DNA of 64,000 nt. Source: CALMEC01 sp964531025 (GTDB lineage: Bacteria > Actinomycetota > Thermoleophilia > Miltoncostaeales > Miltoncostaeaceae). The position numbers were made by a program, and so were the translations under genes. Below are positions 9,503 to 18,376 of the stretch, one piece after another; position 1 is the first letter of the stretch, and each line of letters opens with the position of its first letter. The stretch lies in contig CAZHDY010000003.1 of assembly GCA_964531025.1 (NCBI GenBank), forward strand, positions 196,930-260,929. Reading direction: 5' to 3'. A model generated the notes under the pieces. That model was given only the letters and a program-made list of their open reading frames with translations. It searched no databases and had not been told where the DNA came from.

Positions 9503-10308
9503 GCGGACTGCCCCCTTCGACTGCCGCCGGTCTCACTTGTGTGCACATTCCGCTCGTACACGATGCGAAGTCCCTCCAGGGTAAGAATGGGCTCGTGTTC
9601 GTCGATCTGGTCCGAGAGGCTCTCGATCAGCTGCGACAAACCGCCCGTGGCGATGACGACGGCGTCATTGCCGAGTTCGGACTTTAGCCGAGCGGTGAGA
9701 CCATCCACCATCGCGACGGCACCGTACAGGATGCCCGACTGCAGTGCGGCCACGGTCGAACGTCCGATCGCTGACGGCGGCTCGATCAGCTCGATACGCA
9801 GAAGACGCGCCGCCCGGCTGGTGAGCGCCTCCATCGAGACCTCGATGCCCGGGGTGATCGCACCACCGAGATACCGGCCGTCGGCCGAGACGCAGTCGAA
9901 GTTGGTGGCGGTGCCGAAGTCCACCACGATGCACGGCCCCCCGAAACGGGCGTAGGCGGCCACGGCGTTCACGATGCGGTCCGCACCGACCTCGTGCGGG
10001 TTGTCGATGGCGATGGGCATGCCGGTACGCACGCCCGGACCGATGATGAGGGCGGGCCGGTCCAGATAGCGCTCCGAGAGACCCCGATAGGACGCGGTCA
10101 ACGACGGCACGACCGACGAGACGACGAGGGCATCGACATCCGAGAGACTGGCTCCCCGCAGATGGAGCATCGCGTCGTGCTGCGCCGCCAGCTCGTCGAG
10201 CGTCGCCGTACGCACCGTCGAGAGACGCCACTGGTGCAGGAGGACATCATCGGAGAAGACCCCGGCGGCCGTCTGCGTGTTACCGACGTCGATCGCGAGG
10301 AGCATCAT
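9499..10308 (-). CDS. coaX: type III pantothenate kinase
   Basis: Catalyses the first step of coenzyme A synthesis, ATP-dependent phosphorylation of pantothenate. The ASKHA-fold protein of 269 residues shows the phosphate-binding DVGNTQT near the N-terminus, the pantothenate-binding GADRIVNAVAAY block, and VDFGTATNFDC. This is the position coaX takes between the folate genes and lysS in mycobacteria, although panC and panD are not here. A second ATG one codon downstream is possible. It overlaps dusB by four bases. Confidence 0.94.
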   Translation of the reverse strand: MMLLAIDVGNTQTAAGVFSDDVLLHQWRLSTVRTATLDELAAQHDAMLHLRGASLSDVDALVVSSVVPSLTASYRGLSERYLDRPALIIGPGVRTGMPIAIDNPHEVGADRIVNAVAAYARFGGPCIVVDFGTATNFDCVSADGRYLGGAITPGIEVSMEALTSRAARLLRIELIEPPSAIGRSTVAALQSGILYGAVAMVDGLTARLKSELGNDAVVIATGGLSQLIESLSDQIDEHEPILTLEGLRIVYERNVHTSETGGSRRGQSA

Positions 10309-10646
10309 CGCGGCTCACCACCCGGAACGGGGGAACACGAATCGGGCCCGTCGACTGGACCGGCGTGGGAATCGCACTCAGAACACCCATCGTCCAATGA
10401 ATCGGACCTCGACAAACGGCACTCCTGGATTCGCGGATGCGATCGGCCCACAGCGGGTCTCGGACGGGAAATCCGATTCTAGCGTCCGCGAGGGCGATTG
10501 AACATCCTCCCGATGTTCTTCGGCGGACGAGCCCAGGATCCTCACCTCGGTCCGAGTCTCCCTCCACACCGGGCGAAACACGCACCGCCCCGTCCTGTGC
10601 ACGCGGCCCATGCACGGAGGCTGCGACAGGCCGTAGCGTCGCCGTC
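10309..10646. other. intergenic region between divergent coaX and the PucR-like regulator
   Basis: No gene is supported in these 338 bases. On the minus strand TAGAAT (10476-10481) could be a -10 box for coaX, which would leave a 5' leader of about 160 bases. On the plus strand TAGCGT (10634-10639) lies seven bases before the regulator start. I see no riboswitch consensus. Confidence 0.4.
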
Positions 10647-12395
10647 ATGCCCTCCGACCGAGAACTCGAGTTCCTGCAACGGCTCGCACGAGCGGCCGCC
10701 GAGACCCTCGACGCACCGTCGATGGTCGAGCTCGTCATCCGCGAGACGACGGACGCCGTGCGGGTGGACGTCTGCTCCGTCTACCTGCTCGAGCCCGACG
10801 GTGTCTCCCTCCGTCTGACCGCCACCAACGGGCTTTCGCAGGCCGGGGTTGGGCACGTGGTGCTCCACATCGGCGAGGGCATCACGGGAAGCGCCGCGTC
10901 GACACGCAAACCCGTCCTCGTACCCGACGTACGTGAGGACCGCCGCTTCCGCTGGATGGTCGGCGTCGACCAGGCGCGCTTCGTCTCGATGTGCTCGGTG
11001 CCGATCCTGGCAGCGGACCGCCTCATCGGCGTGCTGAACGTCCAGACGGACGAGACACGCCACTTCACGATCTCCGAGGTCGACTTCCTCATGTCGATCG
11101 CGGCGCAGGTGGCCGGGGTGTTCGAACGGACGGCCCTCCAGGGGCAGCTGGAGGCGCAGATCGCCGGGCTGCATCGCGCGCAGGAGATCCACCGGCGATT
11201 CACGGCCCTCGCGCTGGAGGCCCCGGGCCTCGATCAGATCTGTGAGGAGATCGCGGCCCACACCGGCCTGCACGTCGCCGTCTACGACGGTTCCGGTGCG
11301 CGCCTCACACCGTCGGACGACGACCGCTTCCCGGACGTCCTGCCGAGCGAACTGCCGGGCGACACGCCCTTCCGCATCACCCCCATCGGCGCGGGCGGTC
11401 ACGATCTGGGCTGGATGGCCACCTGTCCGCGGTCCGACCGCGACGCCGACGCCCGCCGAGACGGCATGACCGCGCTCGAGCACGGCGTGACGGTGCTCGC
11501 GTTGGAGCTGAGCCGTCGACGCGCGGCCGCCGAGACGGAGGAACGACTGCGGGGCGACTTCGTGGAGGAGCTCCTGACCCCGGCCCTCACCGCGCAGGAG
11601 GCCGAACGGATCATCGACCGCGGTGCCCGCCTCGGATATCGCCTCCGGCGCAACATGTGGGTCGTCGTGCTCATCCCGGACGACGACGCGGGGCGGGAGG
11701 CGCTGCGGGATCCCGAGCGCAGCGAGACCATCCGGCGAAGTGCCTCGTCGATCGTCGATACACGCCACCCCGGTTCCATCGTGGTGCCCCAGGCGACCGA
11801 GATCATCTGCCTCGTCGTCGAACCAGCCGCACCCGACCACGTGGAGAGCGTGGCCCAGCTGGTCGCGGAGGCGGTGTCCGAGACGAGCGGCGGAGGGTTC
11901 TCGGCCGGTGTCAGCGGACGCGCGGGCACACCGATCGATCTGGCCGCACGGGCCGACGAGGCACGGCTCGCCCACCGCGTGGGACGACAGCTGGGACGCA
12001 CCCGATCCGTCAGCGCCCACCGACGACTGGGCGCCGAGCGACTGCTCCTGTCGGTGTCACCCGGCTCGGCGCTCTCCGCCTTCGTCGACGAGTGGATCGG
12101 CCCGGTGATCGCGGCCGGACCGGACCCTGAGACGAACGAGATCCTGGGAACCCTCGTCACGCTCACCCGGACGAGCTGGAGTCTTCGTGAGACCGCGCGC
12201 CAGATGGACGTGACGGGACAGACGGTTCTCGCGCGCATCCAACGTGCCCGCGAGATCCTGCGGCGCGACGTCGATGATCCCGACGTCCGCCTGTCCCTCG
12301 CGCTCGCGATCCGCGCCCTGGCACTCCTCCCCCACGAAACGGACACCCCGACCACGGAAGCTGCCATCCTGCAGTCCGTGGAGGTCACGCACTGA
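10647..12395 (+). CDS. GAF-domain PucR/CdaR-type transcriptional regulator
   Basis: Predicted DNA-binding regulator of 582 residues. An N-terminal GAF sensor (about 10-165) has the VCSVYLLEPDG and GEGITGSAASTRKPVLVPDV blocks. A middle region of about 200 residues with a GGDEF-like/CdaR fold follows, and the C-terminus (about 500-545) has the PucR helix-turn-helix SLRETARQMDVTGQTVLARIQRA. The signal is unknown. The ATG has TAGCGT seven bases upstream, consistent with a leaderless transcript. Its TGA overlaps the proposed CTG start of the HemD-like gene, so the two are probably one coupled unit. Confidence 0.85.
   Translation: MPSDRELEFLQRLARAAAETLDAPSMVELVIRETTDAVRVDVCSVYLLEPDGVSLRLTATNGLSQAGVGHVVLHIGEGITGSAASTRKPVLVPDVREDRRFRWMVGVDQARFVSMCSVPILAADRLIGVLNVQTDETRHFTISEVDFLMSIAAQVAGVFERTALQGQLEAQIAGLHRAQEIHRRFTALALEAPGLDQICEEIAAHTGLHVAVYDGSGARLTPSDDDRFPDVLPSELPGDTPFRITPIGAGGHDLGWMATCPRSDRDADARRDGMTALEHGVTVLALELSRRRAAAETEERLRGDFVEELLTPALTAQEAERIIDRGARLGYRLRRNMWVVVLIPDDDAGREALRDPERSETIRRSASSIVDTRHPGSIVVPQATEIICLVVEPAAPDHVESVAQLVAEAVSETSGGGFSAGVSGRAGTPIDLAARADEARLAHRVGRQLGRTRSVSAHRRLGAERLLLSVSPGSALSAFVDEWIGPVIAAGPDPETNEILGTLVTLTRTSWSLRETARQMDVTGQTVLARIQRAREILRRDVDDPDVRLSLALAIRALALLPHETDTPTTEAAILQSVEVTH
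12380..12394 (+). promoter_or_regulatory. GGAGG ribosome-binding site that selects a CTG start for the HemD-like gene
   Basis: GGAGG at 12380-12384 is followed by seven bases and then CTG at 12392-12394, which overlaps the TGA of the upstream gene. No ATG, GTG or TTG lies in this frame between here and the preceding 60 bases, and the conserved N-terminus of the protein begins immediately after the CTG. Confidence 0.6.
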
Positions 12396-13180
12396 ACGGA
12401 GCACGTATCGGCATCACGGCCGCGCGCCGTGCGACCGAGCAGGCCGCGCTCGTCAGCGCGCTGGGCGGAGAACCCGTCGTCGGTCCGTGCATCGACGTGG
12501 ACCGCCCGGTGGACGACGCGGACGTCCTGCCCTCCCTGCATGAGGCACTCGCGGCTCCCTGTGACGTCGTCGTCTTCACCACCGGGATCGGCGCCCGTCA
12601 CCTGATGGGCGTGGCCGAGCGCGCGGAGGTCGAGGCACCGTTCCGCACGCTGATCGGGGGCTCACGCACCATCGCGCGCGGTCCCAAGGCCCGCCGCGCG
12701 CTCCGCAGCCTGGGCCTCGAGCCCGACTGGATGGCCAATCCCGCCGACGGCGCATCGGTCGTCGCCGAACTCCTGGACGGCCCGGTGGCGGGGTCGCGTG
12801 TCCTGGTGCAGTGCTCGGGTCCCGAGCCCGACGCCATCTCGGAACCGCTGCGCGAGGCGGGTGCGACGGTGATCGACGCCCATCCGTACGCCATCGCCCT
12901 GCCCCCCGACGACCTCCCCGGCCTCGAGCTCATCCGTGCCAGTGCCGCCGGTGACCTGCGGGCCGTCACATTCACGAGCGCGCATGCGGTCCACGGCTTC
13001 ATGGCACTCGCCGAACGCGCACAGATCGACCGCCCGATCGCCGACGGCGTACTGGTCGTGTCGGTCGGTCACGTGACGACCGGGGCCCTCGCCGACGAGG
13101 AGATCGCGGTCGACGTCGAGCCGGAGACACCCCGCATGGGCGCGATGTACCAGGCGCTCGCCGCGCGCCTCGATGGGTGA
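12392..13180 (+). CDS. uroporphyrinogen-III synthase (HemD) family protein, CTG start
   Basis: HemD closes hydroxymethylbilane to uroporphyrinogen III. The 262-residue protein shows the two-lobed family pattern: GITAARRATEQAALVSALGG at the N-terminus, the VVFTTGIGARHL block, and TFTSAHAVHGF in the second lobe. The only start that keeps the conserved first strand is CTG with GGAGG seven bases upstream; the first GTG (12497) would remove 35 residues including that strand. It lacks the fused winged-helix domain that some actinobacterial homologues carry, but is coupled to a separate PucR-like regulator. Whether it is the main HemD or a regulatory paralogue is open, as no other haem gene is in view. 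The TGA lies inside a hairpin of repeat family 1. Confidence 0.75.
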   Translation: MNGARIGITAARRATEQAALVSALGGEPVVGPCIDVDRPVDDADVLPSLHEALAAPCDVVVFTTGIGARHLMGVAERAEVEAPFRTLIGGSRTIARGPKARRALRSLGLEPDWMANPADGASVVAELLDGPVAGSRVLVQCSGPEPDAISEPLREAGATVIDAHPYAIALPPDDLPGLELIRASAAGDLRAVTFTSAHAVHGFMALAERAQIDRPIADGVLVVSVGHVTTGALADEEIAVDVEPETPRMGAMYQALAARLDG

Positions 13181-13208
13181 TTCCGCGGAAGTCGTGGAAT
13201 CACCCATC
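13172..13208. repeat. short hairpin of repeat family 1 between convergent genes
   Basis: A 13-bp perfect inverted repeat, GATGGGTGATTCC and GGAATCACCCATC, with 11 bases between the arms. It carries the stop codon of the HemD-like gene and lies before the end of the convergent dtxR-family gene, so it may also act as a bidirectional terminator, although there is no T-run. The arms match the ends of the long family-1 elements. Confidence 0.75.
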
Positions 13209-13237
13209 TCGCCTCCTAATAGCGTCAGCACGACGGG

Positions 13238-13942
13238 TCAGACAGCGGCGGGCTCCGCCACGGGGGCGCGCACGAAGAGCCCCTCGGTCGCGGTGATCGG
13301 CACCGCGCGCTCGACGTCATCGACGACGATGACGTGCTGGTCACCGTCGACCCGGACGGCCGTCACCTCGGTCCCGGGCACGTAGCCCTCGTCGTAGAAC
13401 CACTTGAGCAGGTCCAGATCGTGCTCGGCAAGCCGGACGATGGTCGCCGTCAGTCCGTCGGCGATGTCGGCGAGGGCGACGAGCTCCTGGTTCTCCTTCT
13501 GCTCCGTCGCGGGGTCCACCGGCCACCCGTGCGGACAGCGTTCCGGATTGCCGAGCTTCTCGCCGAGACGGGCCACCATGTCGTCGGTGAACGTGTCGCC
13601 GAGAATCTCCGCCTGCTCGTGGCAGTCGCCGGGCGCGTAGCCCATGAAGTCGACCAGGAAGCGCTCGATGATGCGGTGGTTGCGCACGTGATGCTCGGCC
13701 TTGGCCCGCCCCTTCTCGGTGAGGACCGTCGCGCGTCGACGCCCGCGCTCGATCATGCCGTCGGCCTCGAGGCGCTTCAGCATCTCGGCCACGCTGGGAG
13801 CCGACACACCCAGCATCTCCGCGATGCGGGCGGCGAGTGCGGGCGAGTCACGTACGACCGGTCCGTACTCTCCGACCGGGAACGACAGGAAGTAGATGGT
13901 CTCGAGATATTCGTCATATGAATGGTGGCGTGACATACCCAT
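13238..13942 (-). CDS. DtxR/MntR-family metal-dependent repressor
   Basis: Cytoplasmic metal-sensing repressor of 234 residues: winged helix-turn-helix (about 8-75, with ARIAEMLGVSAPSVAEMLKRL), dimerisation and metal domain (about 76-145), and a C-terminal SH3/FeoA-like domain (about 155-230). The ligand region reads GDCHEQAEILGDT (105-117) and lacks the CxxEH motif of DtxR/IdeR, so metal choice (iron or manganese) is uncertain. GGAG and TAAGG lie upstream of the ATG; a second ATG two codons in is possible. An iron-box-like palindrome at 45428 could be one of its targets, but that link is inference. Confidence 0.88.
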   Translation of the reverse strand: MGMSRHHSYDEYLETIYFLSFPVGEYGPVVRDSPALAARIAEMLGVSAPSVAEMLKRLEADGMIERGRRRATVLTEKGRAKAEHHVRNHRIIERFLVDFMGYAPGDCHEQAEILGDTFTDDMVARLGEKLGNPERCPHGWPVDPATEQKENQELVALADIADGLTATIVRLAEHDLDLLKWFYDEGYVPGTEVTAVRVDGDQHVIVVDDVERAVPITATEGLFVRAPVAEPAAV

Positions 13943-13982
13943 ACCTTAGTCTCCTTCTCCCACCCCGGCCACGCCGGACGAC

Positions 13983-14480
13983 CTATCTCAGACTGACATC
14001 CAGCATCGGGTCGACCCGATGCCCGGGATCACGCCGCAGCGGTTCCACCAGACGGGTGAGCGAAACACCGTCCGGCATCCGCAGGTCGGGGTCGAGATCC
14101 AGCAGCGGCTCGAGCGCGAACCGCCGGTCACGAAGCGACGGGTGAGGGACCACGACGCTCGCGTCGCTCCATCGACCGCCCTCCCACAGGAGGATGTCGA
14201 TGTCGATGATCCGCGGTCCCCAGCGCACCTGGGGGCGCCGCCCGAGATCACGCTCGATCGCCTTGAGGATCGTCAGAAGACCCGGCGGATCGCCATCGAA
14301 CCGCACGGCGCAGGCCGCGTTCACGAACTCGGGCTGGTCCACCCCTCCGAGCGGTGCCGTGCGATAGACGCGGCTGACCCCGTCGACGGTCACGCCGCGG
14401 AGATCGAGCTCGTCGAGGGCGGTCCGGATCGCGGCGACGGGGTTACCGAGGTTGCCACCGAGCCCGAGCCAGTAGATCAT
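13983..14480 (-). CDS. folK: 2-amino-4-hydroxy-6-hydroxymethyldihydropteridine pyrophosphokinase
   Basis: Transfers pyrophosphate from ATP to 6-hydroxymethyl-dihydropterin in folate synthesis. The 165-residue protein has LGLGGNLG at the N-terminus, the APLGGVDQPEFVNA loop and the signature RRPQVRWGPRIIDIDILLW. ATGA overlaps the folB stop and CGGAGA lies just upstream, so translation is coupled. It is the last gene of the folP-folB-folK set. Confidence 0.95.
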   Translation of the reverse strand: MIYWLGLGGNLGNPVAAIRTALDELDLRGVTVDGVSRVYRTAPLGGVDQPEFVNAACAVRFDGDPPGLLTILKAIERDLGRRPQVRWGPRIIDIDILLWEGGRWSDASVVVPHPSLRDRRFALEPLLDLDPDLRMPDGVSLTRLVEPLRRDPGHRVDPMLDVSLR

Positions 14481-14839
14481 CGCGATCTCCGAACGGTGAC
14501 CGATGCGAGGGCTCCGAGGGGCAGCCGGAGCTCGGGTTTCTCGATGGTGACGGTCGCGGACGAGACCTGGTCGTCCTCGAGGATACGTTCGGCGATCATG
14601 GCCCCGAGGCGTTCGAGCAGATCGACGGGCGGGCCCTCGATCACGTCCCGGACGATCGCGGCCACGCGCCGGTAGTCGATGGTGTCGGCCAGGTCGTCGG
14701 TCGACGCCGCCGTGGGCGCCCGCAGGTCGAGTTCGACGGCGACGACGAACCGCTGACCGTCGCGTCGTTCCTCGGGCAGCACCCCGTGGAAACCGGTGCC
14801 GGTCATCCCGGCCAGGCGGATGGTGATGCGGTCGGTCAT
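14477..14839 (-). CDS. folB: dihydroneopterin aldolase
   Basis: Cleaves 7,8-dihydroneopterin to 6-hydroxymethyl-dihydropterin and glycolaldehyde. The 120-residue protein has the family start DRITIRLAGMTGTGFHGVLPEE and the catalytic glutamate region ERRDGQRF. The ATG overlaps the folP stop (ATGA) and has GGAGG about eight bases upstream, so I chose it over an in-frame start nine codons earlier. It is coupled to folP and folK on both sides. Confidence 0.94.
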   Translation of the reverse strand: MTDRITIRLAGMTGTGFHGVLPEERRDGQRFVVAVELDLRAPTAASTDDLADTIDYRRVAAIVRDVIEGPPVDLLERLGAMIAERILEDDQVSSATVTIEKPELRLPLGALASVTVRRSR

Positions 14840-15663
14840 CCTGCGGCCTCCTCGACGGCCGCCCACACGCGGATCGCATCGACGGTCTCACGGACGTCGT
14901 GCACACGCAGCACGTCGGCGCCGGCCCGGATCGCCGCCAGCCCGGCAGCCAACGACGCCGGCAAGCGCTCATCCACATCACGGTCGAGCAGATCCCCGAA
15001 CATGCGCTTACGCGACACGCCGACGACGAGACGCGGGCCGAGGGACCGCAACGCGTCGGTGTTCGCCAGCAGCGCCAGGTTGTCCGGCAGTCGTTTCCCG
15101 AAGCCGATGCCGGGGTCGATCAGGATCGCCGACTCGTCCACCCCCGCGCGGACGGCCGCCTCGATGCGCTCGGCAAGGAACGTGCGGACCTCGGCGACGA
15201 CATCGTCGTAGGACGGAGCGATCTGCATGGTCCGGGGATCGCCCTTCATGTGCATCAGACATATCCCGCATCCGCGGTCGGCGACCAGTTCCAGCATCGC
15301 CGGATCCCCTCGCCCCGCGGTCACGTCGTTCACGAGCACAGCACCGCGGTCGATCGCCTGGGACGCGACGACGGACGACGACGTGTCGATCGAGATCGGG
15401 ATGTGCGGATCGGCCGCCATCGCCTCGAAGACCGGCGCAAGGCGACGGAGTTGCTCGTCCACCGGTACCGGCTGCGCACCGGGACGCGTGCTCTCGGCCC
15501 CCACGTCACAGATCGCCGCACCCTCGTGGGCGATTTGCGCGACACGTTCACGGGCTGGGTCCGGCTCGAGATGCCGCCCTCCGTCCGAGAACGAATCCGG
15601 CGTGATGTTCAGTATCCCCATGACGCACGGGGACGAGAGCCAGCTGCCGATCACATCGTCCAT
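14836..15663 (-). CDS. folP: dihydropteroate synthase
   Basis: Joins 6-hydroxymethyl-dihydropterin pyrophosphate to p-aminobenzoate; the target of sulfonamides. The TIM barrel of 275 residues shows GILNITPDSFSDGG, DVGAESTRPGA, and DPGIGFGK. TAGATT lies nine bases before the ATG on the minus strand, so this may be the first gene of its own folP-folB-folK transcript. In mycobacteria folE sits between ftsH and folP; here the 170 bases between them hold no gene. Confidence 0.96.
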   Translation of the reverse strand: MDDVIGSWLSSPCVMGILNITPDSFSDGGRHLEPDPARERVAQIAHEGAAICDVGAESTRPGAQPVPVDEQLRRLAPVFEAMAADPHIPISIDTSSSVVASQAIDRGAVLVNDVTAGRGDPAMLELVADRGCGICLMHMKGDPRTMQIAPSYDDVVAEVRTFLAERIEAAVRAGVDESAILIDPGIGFGKRLPDNLALLANTDALRSLGPRLVVGVSRKRMFGDLLDRDVDERLPASLAAGLAAIRAGADVLRVHDVRETVDAIRVWAAVEEAAG

Positions 15664-15833
15664 AGAGACGGCAATCTAACCGGCGGGAACCGACGAGGCA
15701 CGGCGGGGACGATCGGGGGCCATCGCCGACACCCGGATCTCGTGGGTCGACCGGTCTCCGCGTGAGAGGTGGGTGCGGGCCCGAGCGACGAGGAGCCGGG
15801 TGCCGACCGTCAGAACGGCCGGCACCCTCGGAC

Positions 15834-17783
15834 TCAGGACTCGGGGACTGCGGGACCCGTGGTGGGCGGGGTCGCCGCCCGGCGCTCGGCCTCGCGCTCC
15901 GCCTCGGCGAGCGCACGCTCGGCCTCGGCGCGCTGCTGGGCGTCCTTCTCGTCGCGCGCGCGGAACACCTCGTCCTCGGTGCGTCCGTCGAGCAGCCCGA
16001 GGAACTCCTCGCGCTCGATGGTCTCGCGTCGAAGCAGGATCTCGGAGAGAAGGTCCAGCTTGTCGCGGTGCTCGGTCAGGATCGACCGGGCGCGATCGTG
16101 CGCGGACTCGATGATGCGACGGATCTCGGTGTCGATCTCGCGGGCGATCTCGTCCGAGTAATCGGACTCGTGCGAGATCTCACGGCCGAGGAACGGCGCG
16201 CCCTGGGCGTGTCCCAGCACGCGCGGGCCGAGCTTGTCCGACATGCCGTAGCGCATCGTCATGGACTTGGCGATCGAGGTGACGCGCTCCAGATCGCTGG
16301 ACGCGCCGGTGGTGATCTCGCCGAACACGATCTCCTCGGCGGTGCGGCCTCCCAGGGCCATCGCCATGGTGTCTTCGAGCTCGGCCTTCGTCGTGAGGAA
16401 ACGGTCCTCCTGAGGCATCGACACCGTCACGCCGAGTGCCTGTCCGCGTGCGATGACCGAGATCTTGTGGACCGGATCCGCGTTCGGGAGATAGTGCCCG
16501 ACCAGCGCGTGACCGACCTCGTGGAACGCCGTGACCCGGCGCTCCTGCTCGCTGAGCAGACGGGACTTCTTCTCGGGCCCGGCGATGACCCGCATGATCC
16601 CTTCCTCCAGCTCGTCGTGACCGATGACGCGCTTGCTGCGCCGGGCGGCGAGCAGTGCGGCCTCGTTGACGAGGTTGGCGAGGTCGGCTCCCGTGAAGCC
16701 GGGGGTCTGACCGGCGAGCGCGTCGAGGTCGATGTCCTTGACGATCGGCTTGCCCTTGGTGTGCACCCGGAGGATGGCCGCACGGCCGGCGCGATCCGGG
16801 CGGTCGACGACGACCTGACGGTCGAAGCGGCCCGGGCGGAGGAGCGCGGGGTCAAGGATGTCCGGACGGTTCGTCGCGGCGATGAGGATGATGTTGTCCT
16901 TCGCCTCGAAGCCGTCCATCTCGACGAGCAGCTGGTTCAAGGTCTGCTCGCGCTCGTCGTGACCGCCGCCGAGGCCGGCGCCACGGTGACGTCCGACGGC
17001 GTCGATCTCGTCCATGAAGATGATGCAGGGCGAGGAGGCCTTGGCCTGCTCGAACAGATCCCGGACGCGGGAGGCGCCGACACCGACGAACATCTCGACG
17101 AAGTCGGAGCCGGAGATGGAGAAGAAGGGCACACCGGCCTCACCGGCGACGGCCCGGGCCAGGAGCGTCTTCCCGGTGCCGGGCGGTCCGAACAGCAGGA
17201 CGCCCTTCGGGATGCGGGCGCCGAGCGCCTGGAACTTCTTCGGGTTCTCGAGGAACTCCTTGATCTCGTGGAGCTCTTCGACGGCCTCGTCGGCACCGGC
17301 CACATCACGGAACGTGATCTTGGGCGAGTCGGCCGTCATGCGCTTCGCCTTGGCCTTGCCGAAGCTCATGACCTTGCTTCCGCCGCCCTGCATCTGGTTG
17401 ATGAGGAAGACCCAGATCAGGATGATGAGGACGAACGGCGCGAGCGTGAGCAGAACGCCCCACCAGGTGGAGCCCGACCGCGGCTTGATGTCGACGTTCG
17501 GGACCTTGGCGTCCTGGATCGACTTGATGAGGGCGTCGCCCTGGTTGTCGAGGAACCCGGTCTCCTTGGACTTGTCCTGACCGTCGACCGTGTAGGTGAG
17601 CTTGTTGCGGTCGAGGTTGATCTCCACCGCCGTCACCCGATCGGAGGCAAGTGCCGTGGCGAAGTCGGAGTACCCCGTCTTCGGTTTGTTCGCATCGTTC
17701 CCGCTGAAGATCTTCGATGCCACGAAGACCAGCAGCAGGACCATCAGGATGGGAAACGCGGCGCTCTTGAGAAAGCGATTCAG
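15834..17783 (-). CDS. ftsH: ATP-dependent zinc metalloprotease FtsH, CTG start
   Basis: Membrane-bound AAA+ protease that degrades membrane and short-lived proteins. From the CTG the protein has 649 residues: first membrane segment (about 9-23), a periplasmic domain, a second membrane segment (about 110-129), AAA+ module with GPPGTGKT (199-206) and [10 protein letters not shown], and the zinc protease motif HEVGH (421-425). The C-terminal tail is Ala/Glu-rich. An in-frame TAA lies three codons before the CTG. The codons after the CTG give [12 protein letters not shown], which matches the family N-terminus, so CTG with AAGGA six bases upstream is favoured. The first ATG (17744) would lose 13 conserved residues. 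Confidence 0.95.
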   Translation of the reverse strand: MNRFLKSAAFPILMVLLLVFVASKIFSGNDANKPKTGYSDFATALASDRVTAVEINLDRNKLTYTVDGQDKSKETGFLDNQGDALIKSIQDAKVPNVDIKPRSGSTWWGVLLTLAPFVLIILIWVFLINQMQGGGSKVMSFGKAKAKRMTADSPKITFRDVAGADEAVEELHEIKEFLENPKKFQALGARIPKGVLLFGPPGTGKTLLARAVAGEAGVPFFSISGSDFVEMFVGVGASRVRDLFEQAKASSPCIIFMDEIDAVGRHRGAGLGGGHDEREQTLNQLLVEMDGFEAKDNIILIAATNRPDILDPALLRPGRFDRQVVVDRPDRAGRAAILRVHTKGKPIVKDIDLDALAGQTPGFTGADLANLVNEAALLAARRSKRVIGHDELEEGIMRVIAGPEKKSRLLSEQERRVTAFHEVGHALVGHYLPNADPVHKISVIARGQALGVTVSMPQEDRFLTTKAELEDTMAMALGGRTAEEIVFGEITTGASSDLERVTSIAKSMTMRYGMSDKLGPRVLGHAQGAPFLGREISHESDYSDEIAREIDTEIRRIIESAHDRARSILTEHRDKLDLLSEILLRRETIEREEFLGLLDGRTEDEVFRARDEKDAQQRAEAERALAEAEREAERRAATPPTTGPAVPES

Positions 17784-17795
17784 GAGGAGTCCTTA
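17781..17795 (-). promoter_or_regulatory. ribosome-binding site and CTG initiation region of ftsH
   Basis: On the minus strand, AAGGA (17794-17790) is separated by six bases from CTG (17783-17781). An in-frame TAA at 17795-17793 overlaps the AAGGA, which rules out any start further upstream. Confidence 0.65.
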
Positions 17796-17842
17796 GGAGT
17801 ATCGACGGTAACGGCGAGGATAGCAGCGCCCCCGTAGTCCCT

Positions 17843-18376
17843 TCATTCGGGTGCGTTGAACAACGCGATGTAGGGCAACTGACGGAAGTCCTCGTCGAAG
17901 TCGAGGCCGTACCCGATGACGAACCGGTCGGGGACCTCGAAGCCGACGTACCGGGGCTCGACGGGAAGCGATCGACGTCCCGGTTTCACCATGAGCGTCG
18001 CGAGCTCCAGCGATTCGGGATCACGTGAGTTCAGGTTCTTGATGAGGTACGAGAGCGTGAGGCCCGAGTCGATGATGTCCTCGACGAGCAGGACATGACG
18101 CCCCGCGATGGACGTGTCGAGATCCTTCAGGATGCGCACGACGCCGGACGAGTGCACGGATGCCCCGTATGACGAGACCGCCATGAAGTCGAGGTGACAG
18201 GGGACGTCCAGACGTCGCACCAGGTCCGCGATGAACGGCAGGGCACCCTTGAGGACGCCGACCACGAGGACCTCCCGTCCCTCGTAGTCGCGCGAGATCT
18301 CGGCCGCCAGCTCGGCGACGCGCGCCTGGAGGGTGTCCTCCGGGATGAGCACATCTCCGATTCGTGGATCCTTCAC
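17843..18376 (-). CDS. hpt: hypoxanthine phosphoribosyltransferase
   Basis: Purine salvage enzyme that converts hypoxanthine (and guanine) to the nucleotide with PRPP. The 177-residue protein has the PRPP-binding motif [13 protein letters not shown], the flexible-loop SSYG, and the C-terminal [11 protein letters not shown]. The GTG start overlaps the tilS stop (GTGA) and has GGAGC about five bases upstream. tilS-hpt-ftsH order is strongly conserved in actinobacteria. Confidence 0.96.
   Translation of the reverse strand: MKDPRIGDVLIPEDTLQARVAELAAEISRDYEGREVLVVGVLKGALPFIADLVRRLDVPCHLDFMAVSSYGASVHSSGVVRILKDLDTSIAGRHVLLVEDIIDSGLTLSYLIKNLNSRDPESLELATLMVKPGRRSLPVEPRYVGFEVPDRFVIGYGLDFDEDFRQLPYIALFNAPE

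Noticed and set aside
15762..17837. 691-codon open frame antisense to ftsH
   Set aside because: It mirrors the codon structure of ftsH in a high-GC genome, has low-complexity Asp/Glu/Leu-rich translation and no domain. The same applies to long antisense frames over lysK-greA (7019-8197), the PucR-like gene (10542-12020) and lpdA (54731-56326).
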